Assembly: GCF_900148835.1 (NCBI RefSeq)
Contig: NZ_FRYK01000002.1
Span: 310,001-374,000, forward strand
Length of the DNA stretch: 64,000 nucleotides
DNA from: Flavobacterium cucumis
GTDB taxonomy: Bacteria; Bacteroidota; Bacteroidia; Flavobacteriales; Flavobacteriaceae
Direction of reading: 5' to 3'
Below, one piece after another: positions 42,391-49,985 of this stretch. Under the pieces are notes generated by a model that worked only from the letters and a program-made list of their open reading frames with translations, made no database searches and was not told the origin of the DNA. Within the stretch, counting starts at the first letter, position 1; every line of letters starts with the position of its first letter. The translations under genes and the position numbers were made by a program.

Positions 42391-43478
42391 ATGCTTTTTT
42401 GATAGCTAAAACAGATCTTGGGCATTACCGCTTCAGGAGTGAATGTTGATTGAACAAAAGTATTCAAATTTTTAGCCATGATTTGATTTTTCTCCGGTTG
42501 ATTTGAAATCGCTATAAAAGCCTCTTTCAATGCCATTTCATCATTAGGTGGAATTAATCTTCCAGAAAAATCATTTTGTATAATAGCACTACAATATCCA
42601 ACATCGGAACAAATAACAGTTAATCCTGCCAATCCATATTCCAATAAAGATAATGGAAAAGCTTCATAACTTGAAACTAAAATTCCAATTTTAGCTTGTT
42701 GCAAAACAAATGAAATATCATCACAAGAACCATAAATATAGATATGACTTTGCATTGCATGTTCTTGAATAAAGATTTTCAATTCCTTAGAATAAGCATC
42801 TTCTTTATCTTTTCCAACCAAGTGAAGTGTCCATCCTTTACTAGCAATTTCACTTTCTAAAAAAGCTTTTAAAGCTAATATATGATTTTTAGGTTGATGC
42901 AGATTTGCCAAAAAAACAATCTTTTTATGCGGTTCTCCTTTCAAAAATGTTTTCCCTACTGGAGATGGATCAGAAACTGAAAAATTAGGAATAAATTTCA
43001 CTTGAGAACAAAACAATTTTTGCTCAGCCCATATTTTAAGCGATTCGTTAACCGTAAAAACACCTTTAAAAAAAAAGGAGCAAAATCGTAACAAGAAAAA
43101 AGAGTTAGCATTGGAACTACGATTCCCAAAATGATCATGCCAAAAAACGTGAAGAGACGGAAGAAGCATTTTTAAAAGAACAGCAAAAAAAAAGGAACTT
43201 CCGTGCGCATGAATGATAGTTATTTTATTTTTCCTAACATAACGTCGTAAACGAAATAACGCTGCAAAATCAACAACTCTTGATCTTTTTAAGAAAAGAT
43301 AATTTACATCTGCTACAATTGCATTTTTAAGTTGGCCTTCTAATCTAGTTGTTACCAATCCAGAAAAAGCAACACTATTAACCAATTCATTTGCAAGATT
43401 AACAGCCATACGTTCGGCTCCTCCTGGTTCTAAACTGTCAATTAATTGAACTACACGTATTTCTTTTGAAAGAATCAA
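42387..43478 (-). CDS. Glycosyltransferase family 4 (GT-B)
   Basis: A 363-residue GT-B transferase starting at a TTG (M-I-L-S-K-E-I-R-V-V-Q-L-I-D-S-L-E-P-G-G-A-E-R). The P-G-G-A-E-R loop and I-I-H-A-H-G strand mark the acceptor domain; the donor domain has I-V-F-L-A-N-L-H-Q-P-K-N-H and E-A-F-P-L-S-L-L-E-Y-G-L-A-G. It overlaps the O-antigen ligase gene by four bases, in the ATGA manner. Confidence 0.88.
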   Translation of the reverse strand: MILSKEIRVVQLIDSLEPGGAERMAVNLANELVNSVAFSGLVTTRLEGQLKNAIVADVNYLFLKRSRVVDFAALFRLRRYVRKNKITIIHAHGSSFFFAVLLKMLLPSLHVFWHDHFGNRSSNANSFFLLRFCSFFFKGVFTVNESLKIWAEQKLFCSQVKFIPNFSVSDPSPVGKTFLKGEPHKKIVFLANLHQPKNHILALKAFLESEIASKGWTLHLVGKDKEDAYSKELKIFIQEHAMQSHIYIYGSCDDISFVLQQAKIGILVSSYEAFPLSLLEYGLAGLTVICSDVGYCSAIIQNDFSGRLIPPNDEMALKEAFIAISNQPEKNQIMAKNLNTFVQSTFTPEAVMPKICFSYQKSI

Positions 43479-43568
43479 TGGTATTAATTTTTTTTATAGA
43501 ATTAAAACAGTAAAAATAGGAAAAGAAAACTACAGTAGTAAATCTTTATTTTGTAAAAAAATATTGGA

Positions 43569-44723
43569 TCAGGTTAAAAGCAATTTCTTTATTTCCGATT
43601 CAAACACATCAGTAGTGAATTGACGAGACCATTTCATGGCTTCCAAAACAACATGGTCATAAACTTCAGGATTAATAAAAACAGCTTCTAATTGCAATAC
43701 ATCAGCGGTTAAGTCTTCTTTTAAAACTATTCCTCTTTTGCCATAATCCAACATAAAAGGCACACAAGAAACAGCAGTTGCTATAGGAAAACACCCCCAA
43801 AACATGGCTTCAGCAACTACTTTAGGCCATCCCTCGCTTTTTGAGGGTAAGATTAAAAAATGGCTGGTTTGATAAGCTTTCAAAACAACTTCCTTTGTTT
43901 GATTCCCCTTTAAAGCTACGATATGTGCTAAATTATTTTGAATAATGTACGATTCTAAATCCTGTCGCAAAACACCTTCCCCATATAGGTCAAGACTCAC
44001 ATTTTTCCCTTTCTTATATAACTCTTCAACCAATTGAATAGCAAATAAAGGTTGCTTTCCAGGTGAAAGTGTACCAACAAACAAAAACTTGAATGGGATT
44101 TCATGAGTTCTCAACGCCACTCGAAGTGACAACTTGTCCTGAATTCTAAATTCTGAATTCTGAATTTCACTTTCGCTATAGGTGGCTGTAAAAAAAGACC
44201 TCACATTTTTTGAGCTTCCTTCCCAATCACCATAAACCAAGACTTGCGTATTTCGCGTTAAAAAAGGATTAGATAAAATCCATTTCTGCAAACGATACGT
44301 AAAAGGCTGGCTACTTTTGGGGTCCCAATTCCCAGCATATTTAACTGTTTTCTTTTTCTTTGGATAAAACAACTGAACAAAAGCAGCGATCAACCCCATA
44401 TTTCCTGGACAACGAAGATGAATGTAATCAGCTTCTTTAAAGGCTTTGAAAAGCTGTATACTAATCTTAAATACTTTAGGAATCGCTTTTAGTGTACTTA
44501 AAAACGTTTTAATATCAAATTCTTGTAAAACTATAGTAGGAACAATTGGAAATGTTATAGGTGTTATTAACAATGTTTTATCCTCGTACCAAACGGGACA
44601 ACAAAATTGAATCTCACAAACATGTTTTGACCACAGTTGCATCTCCTTTTCATAAGGAGCATACAAATAAGATTTATTATTTATAACTATTACGGGAGCA
44701 GATGAAATAATTAAAAGTTTCAA
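43569..44723 (-). CDS. Glycosyltransferase family 4 with repeat-like insert
   Basis: A 384-residue GT-B transferase. The N-terminal domain ends near residue 180 and the C-terminal domain begins F-K-F-L-F-V-G-T-L-S-P-G-K-Q at about 211, carrying L-P-S-K-S-E-G-W-P-K-V-V-A-E-A-M-F-W-G. The link between the two domains (about residues 184-210) is a repetitive DNA insert of 81 bases whose sequence looks like the intergenic repeats of these genomes but stays in frame. It is the first of the glycosyltransferase group in the leftward run. Confidence 0.88.
   Translation of the reverse strand: MKLLIISSAPVIVINNKSYLYAPYEKEMQLWSKHVCEIQFCCPVWYEDKTLLITPITFPIVPTIVLQEFDIKTFLSTLKAIPKVFKISIQLFKAFKEADYIHLRCPGNMGLIAAFVQLFYPKKKKTVKYAGNWDPKSSQPFTYRLQKWILSNPFLTRNTQVLVYGDWEGSSKNVRSFFTATYSESEIQNSEFRIQDKLSLRVALRTHEIPFKFLFVGTLSPGKQPLFAIQLVEELYKKGKNVSLDLYGEGVLRQDLESYIIQNNLAHIVALKGNQTKEVVLKAYQTSHFLILPSKSEGWPKVVAEAMFWGCFPIATAVSCVPFMLDYGKRGIVLKEDLTADVLQLEAVFINPEVYDHVVLEAMKWSRQFTTDVFESEIKKLLLT
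44094..44174 (-). repeat. Repeat-like in-frame insert in a glycosyltransferase gene
   Basis: On the minus strand the segment holds three near-identical GAATTCA/GAATTTA words in series, then a TTGTCACTTCGAGTGGC palindromic stretch and a GAGAACTCATGAAATCCC end. It encodes a Ser/Gln/Arg-rich linker between the two Rossmann domains. No neighbouring coding DNA looks like this. Confidence 0.55.
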
Positions 44724-44781
44724 ATTATTAAATTTACAAGATCAAAAATATAGAAAATTACAATTTAAATTAAATTTCTAT

Positions 44782-45339
44782 TTATATATATCCTTCTGAA
44801 CCATTTGTTGAAATAGCAACAGCTGGTACTCCTAACATAACTGCATTCCGTGAAACGTTTTTATTAATAAGTGAATTGGCTCCTATCAATACATTATCTT
44901 CTACAACAATATTACCTACTAAAACTGCATTAGCTCCTATGTAGACATTATTTCCAACAACAGGAACACCTCTATCATTTCTTTGTCCTGAAACACCAAT
45001 AGTAACTCCTTGTGAGACATTGCAATTATCTCCTATGATTGTCCTTGCATTCATAATAATACCCCCAAAATGTCCAATATAAAAAGAATGTCCAACTTGA
45101 ACAGAAGCCGGTATAGATATCCCAGTAGTTATTTCAACAATTTTTTGCCAAAACAAACATCCAATTTGTAGAATTTGTTTTATCAATGGTATTTTCATTT
45201 TGAAAACTTCATTGGCAACCCTGTACTGTAAAATAGCCCAAAAACCTTGTGTAAAAAACACTATGGTAATAAAATTACCTCCATACTTTTTATACTTTTT
45301 AAAATCAGAAGAAATATATTTAAAAAGTTTCATATTCAT
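44782..45339 (-). CDS. Left-handed beta-helix acetyltransferase (serine O-acetyltransferase-like)
   Basis: A 185-residue hexapeptide-repeat transferase. An N-terminal region of about 75 residues with a hydrophobic stretch is followed by repeats such as I-P-A-S-V-Q-V-G, I-G-D-N-C-N-V-S-Q-G-V-T-I-G and I-G-A-N-A-V-L-V-G-N-I-V-V, with a His in Y-I-G-H-F-G-G. It resembles CysE/serine acetyltransferase, but its place in a polysaccharide locus suggests O-acetylation of glycan. Start at 45339 or 45333. Confidence 0.82.
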   Translation of the reverse strand: MNMKLFKYISSDFKKYKKYGGNFITIVFFTQGFWAILQYRVANEVFKMKIPLIKQILQIGCLFWQKIVEITTGISIPASVQVGHSFYIGHFGGIIMNARTIIGDNCNVSQGVTIGVSGQRNDRGVPVVGNNVYIGANAVLVGNIVVEDNVLIGANSLINKNVSRNAVMLGVPAVAISTNGSEGYI

Positions 45340-45401
45340 TTGAATTTGATACTATCATATTACCTAAAAAAGAAGGGGCACAGTTATATAATTTTGACGA
45401 A

Positions 45402-45794
45402 TTAAAAAATCAAGGACGCTATAAACTCTTTTGAAATAGGCTTACTAGTAAAAAGCACATTGGCATCGAGCTTAGCTTTATTGATATAATAATCATCAAT
45501 GGTAGAAGACACAATACAAATTTTTGTATAATCGGTTAAAACTTTAGAAAATTGATTAAAATGCTCTATAAATTCAAAACCATCCATTAATGGCATATAA
45601 ATATCTAAGAAAATAAGATTGGGCAATTTTTGGGTATCGTTCTGGAATTCTTGTAAATATTGCAATGCCGTAACCGAGGAATTAAATTCCATAATGTCAA
45701 TCGTATCATCGTGACTATTAATCAACTTTGAAGTAATGTAACAATCGAATTCATTATCATCAATTATCATTATGCTCTTTAAACGCTTAGTCAT
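45402..45794 (-). CDS. Single-domain response regulator (receiver)
   Basis: A 130-residue receiver with all catalytic residues: acidic pair Asp12-Asp13 (I-I-D-D-N-E), phospho-acceptor Asp64 (F-L-D-I-Y-M-P-L-M-D-G) and Lys118 (F-T-S-K-P-I). There is no output domain. The gene is in the same direction as a LytTR regulator 25 bp upstream and a histidine kinase beyond, which suggests it is part of that circuit. Confidence 0.9.
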   Translation of the reverse strand: MTKRLKSIMIIDDNEFDCYITSKLINSHDDTIDIMEFNSSVTALQYLQEFQNDTQKLPNLIFLDIYMPLMDGFEFIEHFNQFSKVLTDYTKICIVSSTIDDYYINKAKLDANVLFTSKPISKEFIASLIF

Positions 45795-45819
45795 ATTCTT
45801 ATGTTTAATTAACCTTCTT

Positions 45820-46575
45820 TTACAATTTTATAAATCTAACAAACTCTTCTTGTCTTCTTTTCGCAATTGGCAATGAAATACCATTTGTAAACTCACAATA
45901 AAGACCATCCTTTTTATTAATCTTAACAATATGCTTTATGTTTATAACATAAGAATGATGTATTCTAAAGAAATAAGCAATAGGCAATATATCTTTGTAT
46001 TCACCAAGATTTTTACTAGACAAAAACCTAGCCCCATTTTTCATATAAAATTCTGTATAGGAACCTTCTGCCTTGCAAAAAACAATTTCATCAATTTTAA
46101 TTAACTCAATCTTATCCACAAAAGAAATAGCAAGAAACTCACTAGAATGTGATGCCGTATTAATCGCATTGATTTGAAACAATTTTTGATTTTGAAAACT
46201 CACCTCCATTTCAATGGTTTTAATTGCCTTATACACAGAAACTATCAAATCATTAAACTCAAGAGGTTTCAATAAAAAATCAATCGCATTAAATCGATAA
46301 GCATCATAAGCTAACGCTTTTTCATCTGAAATAAAAATGATCTTTGGGAGATTAAAGTTCAACTCTTTTAAAAATCCAAAATCAGCTAAATTGGATGCCG
46401 TTGGATTCATAAAAAGTAATTCAGGCTTTTCCTCTTTTATCTGACTAATACCATTCTTAATAGAATCTGAAAAACCGCAAAGTGTAATTATAATGGCGTT
46501 GTCCTCGGCAAACTTTTTGAGTTGCTGAAGGCTTTCTTCATTTTCTTCTAGTACGAAGGCTTTTACTAACTTCAT
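45820..46575 (-). CDS. LytTR-family regulator with degenerate receiver
   Basis: A 251-residue protein: a receiver-like domain (1-120) and a C-terminal LytTR DNA-binding domain (about 150-250; F-C-K-A-E-G-S-Y-T-E-F, F-F-R-I-H-H-S-Y-V-I-N). The phospho-acceptor site reads L-L-F-M-N-P with Asn57 in place of Asp, and the acidic pair is E-E-N-E, so normal phosphorylation is unlikely; the Lys of L-L-K-P-L is kept. A promoter lies about 175 bases upstream. Target genes are unknown; the polysaccharide genes are candidates. Confidence 0.88.
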   Translation of the reverse strand: MKLVKAFVLEENEESLQQLKKFAEDNAIIITLCGFSDSIKNGISQIKEEKPELLFMNPTASNLADFGFLKELNFNLPKIIFISDEKALAYDAYRFNAIDFLLKPLEFNDLIVSVYKAIKTIEMEVSFQNQKLFQINAINTASHSSEFLAISFVDKIELIKIDEIVFCKAEGSYTEFYMKNGARFLSSKNLGEYKDILPIAYFFRIHHSYVINIKHIVKINKKDGLYCEFTNGISLPIAKRRQEEFVRFIKL

Positions 46576-46751
46576 TGATTAGATACTATTCATAAACAGA
46601 AACTAAGGTACACAAAAAAAAATTAAAACCGAATTTTAGAAATAATTTATTTAACCCATTAGATATAATGTGTTTTAATAAATAAATTTAAGGGATTACA
46701 AATTTTTAATTTTTTCAATTACAATGACGCTTTCATAAGTTCCATGTTTTG

Positions 46752-46782
46752 CAAATGTAGCACCTTAGAGTTACAATTGCAA
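46752..46782 (-). promoter_or_regulatory. Promoter of the LytTR regulator
   Basis: On the minus strand TTG (46780-46782) and TACATTTG (46752-46759), spacing 20 bp. The leader of about 170 bases up to the ATG at 46575 is long and AT-rich; no clear structure is seen in it. Confidence 0.55.
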
Positions 46783-46857
46783 AAGATAGTATTTAAGACC
46801 TGGAAAAACGAAATTCTTAATGAGTTGTATATTTTTTTACAATTTCATCAAACAAAC

Positions 46858-48054
46858 TTATTTAGGAAATGCAATAGTAAAAGTAGTGCCAATATCTTTT
46901 TGAGAACGAACAGTGATTGTTCCTTTAAGCCTATCAATATGCTTCTTAACTGTCGCAAGACCTAGCCCAGTTCCTGCAAATTCTGATTGCGCATGCAGTC
47001 TTCTGAAGGGTTTCAAAATGGTTTCAAAATGCGACTCTTCAATACCAATTCCATTATCAGAAACATCAAAAACGTGTTGATCCAAAGTTTGTGAGTATTG
47101 AATGCTAACTTCTGGAACAACATTTGGCTTTTGATACTTCAATGCATTCTCGATTAAATTACTAAAAATTAATGTCAAAGCTAATTTAGATTTTTCAATC
47201 GTTGGAAGTGTATTATGAATCAATTTTGGCGCATTTACGAGTTCCTCTTTACAAAGGGAATTAAAAATTTCAGGAACAAAATCCTCTAAATTGATGCTTT
47301 CCACATCCTCTAAATCTTTATCCGATTTTGCAAAATTCAATAAAGCTACTATAAGCGCGTCCATTCTGCCCACATTATCAAAAACAAACTTAAAATACTT
47401 CATTTCTTTTTCAGACCATTCCTCTGGACGGCCCGATTCTATAAGCTTTAAAAAAGAAGTTATAGAACGTAGTGGCGATCGCAAATCATGTGCTGCTGTA
47501 TAAGCAAAGTCTTCAATATCTGCAGCATAAGTATCAACTAATTGCTGATAGGATTCCAACAGTAGATTCTTTTTTCTAAGTTCTAATAAATAAACCACTT
47601 GTCTAGACAACTTTTTCAACGCTTCTTTTTGCTCTTCTCCTAAAAGTAAAACTTCATTATTACTCAATACACACAAAGTACCAAAAGAAATTCCTTGATC
47701 GTTAGATAGTGGAACGCCATAATAAGAAACCAAATTAGGAGCTTGTGTAACAAGTGGATTGTTCCTAAATCGCTCATCTATCCTTAAATCATTAACCGCA
47801 AAAAAATCAGCATCTGACATAATAGCGTGATAACAAACGGAATATTCTATTGGTGTTCCTGTTAAATCAATTCCGTGATGAGATTTAAAAAATTGTCTTT
47901 TATCGTCAACTAAGCTTATTAAAGAAATAGGCATGTTACAGATAGCAGAAGCTATAGCTGTAATATCATCATACATGGCCTCTGGTAAGGTGTCTAGAAT
48001 TTGATACGCATCCAAAACTCTTGAACGCAATGCTTCTTGTGTTGCTATACTCAT
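46858..48054 (-). CDS. GAF-domain sensor histidine kinase
   Basis: A 398-residue cytoplasmic kinase with no membrane segments. A GAF domain (about 25-170: L-I-S-L-V-D-D-K-R-Q-F-F-K-S, Y-Y-G-V-P-L) senses a small ligand; a HisKA helix pair carries the phosphorylated His in A-A-H-D-L-R-S-P; the ATPase domain has N-L-I-E-N-A-L-K-Y, D-N-G-I-G-I and G-T-G-L-G-L. The start at 48054 (M-S-I-A-T-Q-E-A-L) is that usual for this family; the longer frame adds unlikely sequence. Confidence 0.88.
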   Translation of the reverse strand: MSIATQEALRSRVLDAYQILDTLPEAMYDDITAIASAICNMPISLISLVDDKRQFFKSHHGIDLTGTPIEYSVCYHAIMSDADFFAVNDLRIDERFRNNPLVTQAPNLVSYYGVPLSNDQGISFGTLCVLSNNEVLLLGEEQKEALKKLSRQVVYLLELRKKNLLLESYQQLVDTYAADIEDFAYTAAHDLRSPLRSITSFLKLIESGRPEEWSEKEMKYFKFVFDNVGRMDALIVALLNFAKSDKDLEDVESINLEDFVPEIFNSLCKEELVNAPKLIHNTLPTIEKSKLALTLIFSNLIENALKYQKPNVVPEVSIQYSQTLDQHVFDVSDNGIGIEESHFETILKPFRRLHAQSEFAGTGLGLATVKKHIDRLKGTITVRSQKDIGTTFTIAFPK

Positions 48055-48291
48055 TTTTCTAAAATTTATGAAATGCCTATTTTTTTGTATTACTGCTATC
48101 ACAAAAAACAAGCTAAAATTGCTAATAGTAATAACAATAAATAATTTCTATTTATAATCCACCATACTATCTAATCTCAAATATACCCAAAAATAATTGG
48201 ATCTCAATTGCATATTAACCTTAAATTAAGAAAATATCCACACTCATTTACATTCGAAATAGTCTTTGAATGAGATAAAACAAATTCCAAA

Positions 48292-49221
48292 TCAAAAAAA
48301 TCTTGGCGAATATATTTTATTTGATGAATTGAAAATTTCAAACCTTAAAAACAACTCGTGCGACCCTGAATTATAGTTGGCTAATTTAGACGTTTCAGCA
48401 TCATAAGAATAACCTAAAAAAATCTGGTCGGAAACTTGAAAACCCACCAAACCGCTAAATGACGATTCCAAACGATAGGCAATTCCCAAAGTCAATTTTT
48501 CAAACAAAAGAAAATTAGAGGTCAAATCCAATTGCATTGGAAAACCAGCTCTAAACTTTGATAATAATGCAGGCTTAAATTGTATATGCTCATTCAAATC
48601 AAACACATGTCCTGCCATAAAATAATAATGCAATCGCTCCTCAACTAATGAGGTAGAATTGTCATCATAATGACTGGTTTCTAAAAAATTAGGAATTGAA
48701 AAACCTAAATAAAACCGATCGGTATACCAATAAACTCCTGCACCAATATTAGGAGAAAATCGGTTGTCTATATTGTTCTGATATTGCGGATCTGTAGGGT
48801 CATCAATCAATAACTTAGAATAATCTATGTTTAATAAATGTCCTGAAGCTTTAATTCCAAAAGACAATTTTGAATCCATCGGCAAATCAAACTTATACGA
48901 TATATCAATCCCAATCGTATTATCTACAGACGGACCAATCTCTTCGTTTAAGAAGGAGACTCCTAATCCTAAATTGGAATATCCTAAAGGGGTCTGCATC
49001 GAAAACGAACTCGTTACAGGCGCACCGTCGAGTCCTACCCATTGGGAACGGTGATGACCGAAAAAACTAACCACTTCCCTTGTACCAGCATAAGCTGGAT
49101 TAAAAACTATGGGATTATACATATAGTTTGTGTACAAAGGATCTTGCTGTCCTATGAGTACAAAAGGTAATCCTAAAAACATTAGCAATACCATCGCTCT
49201 AAATCGGGGGATGTAATTCAT
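48292..49221 (-). CDS. Type IX secretion outer-membrane protein PorP/SprF family
   Basis: A 309-residue barrel of the PorP/SprF family. A signal peptide (to G-Q-Q-D) is followed by the conserved Y-T-N-Y-M-Y-N-P-I-V-F-N-P-A-Y-A-G-T-R start and by W-V-G-L-D-G-A-P-V-T-S-S. In Flavobacterium johnsoniae SprF is needed for export of the adhesin SprB, and such genes usually stand downstream of a type B cargo gene. Here the cargo gene lies upstream in the same direction, separated by the tandem array. Confidence 0.88.
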   Translation of the reverse strand: MNYIPRFRAMVLLMFLGLPFVLIGQQDPLYTNYMYNPIVFNPAYAGTREVVSFFGHHRSQWVGLDGAPVTSSFSMQTPLGYSNLGLGVSFLNEEIGPSVDNTIGIDISYKFDLPMDSKLSFGIKASGHLLNIDYSKLLIDDPTDPQYQNNIDNRFSPNIGAGVYWYTDRFYLGFSIPNFLETSHYDDNSTSLVEERLHYYFMAGHVFDLNEHIQFKPALLSKFRAGFPMQLDLTSNFLLFEKLTLGIAYRLESSFSGLVGFQVSDQIFLGYSYDAETSKLANYNSGSHELFLRFEIFNSSNKIYSPRFF

Positions 49222-49985
49222 GGGGGAAATAATTTAAAGGTTTTACAAAATCGTGGTAGTTTAGTTGCTCACGCGCCTGAAGGAGTTGTTACACTCCCTC
49301 TGGCTGTGAGTCCCCTAAATTTCCCCACGAAATTTATTTTTAATATTTTAATTCTCTTGCTGCTTCTCTTCTGTAATTCTCGTAGCGATTTTTGTTGCTC
49401 ACGCGCCCGAAGGAGCTGTTACACTCCCTCTGGCTGTGAGTCCCCTAAATTTCCCCACGAAATTTATTTTTAATATTTTAATTCTCTTGTTATTTCTCTT
49501 CTGTAATTCTCGTAGCGATTTTTGTTGCTCACGCGCCCGAAGGAGCTGTTACACTCCCTCTGGCTGTGAGTCCCCTAAATTTCCCCACGAAATTTACTTT
49601 TAATATTTTAATCTCTTGTTTCTGCTGCAATTCTCGTAGCGATTTTTGTTGCTTACGCGCCCGAAGGAGCTGTTACACTCCCTCTGGCTGTGAGTCCCCT
49701 AAATTTCCCCACGAAATTTATTTTTAATATTTTAATTCTCTTGTTATTTCTCTTCTGTAATTCTCGTAGCGATTTTTGTTGCTCACGCGCCCGAAGGAGC
49801 TGTTACACTCCCTCTGGCTGTGAGTCCCCTAAATTTCCCCACGAAATTTACTTTTAATATTTTAATCTCTTGTTTCTGCTGCAATTCTCGTAGCGATTTT
49901 TGTTGCTCACGCGCCCGAAGGAGCTGTTACACTCCCTCTGGCTGTGAGTCCCCTAAATTTCCCCACGAAATTTATCTTTAATTCT
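49222..49985. repeat. Six-unit tandem array with structured 130/124-bp units
   Basis: Six copies start at 49264, 49394, 49524, 49648, 49778 and 49902 (periods 130, 130, 124, 130, 124) and the last ends near 49980. Each has a conserved core of about 80 bases. On the minus strand it folds as a long hairpin, CTCAC closing with GTGAG around GAGGGAG with CTCCTTC and an 8-base loop, next to a second stem AAATTTC/GAAATTT. Units 2+3 match units 4+5, giving a 254-bp superperiod. It fills the gap between the adhesin and PorP/SprF genes. Function is unknown. Confidence 0.9.

Noticed and set aside
49264..49980. CRISPR array
   Set aside because: The repeats are about 80 bases and the intervening segments recur between units instead of being unique; there are no cas genes nearby. 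The tandem array is a repeat of another kind.
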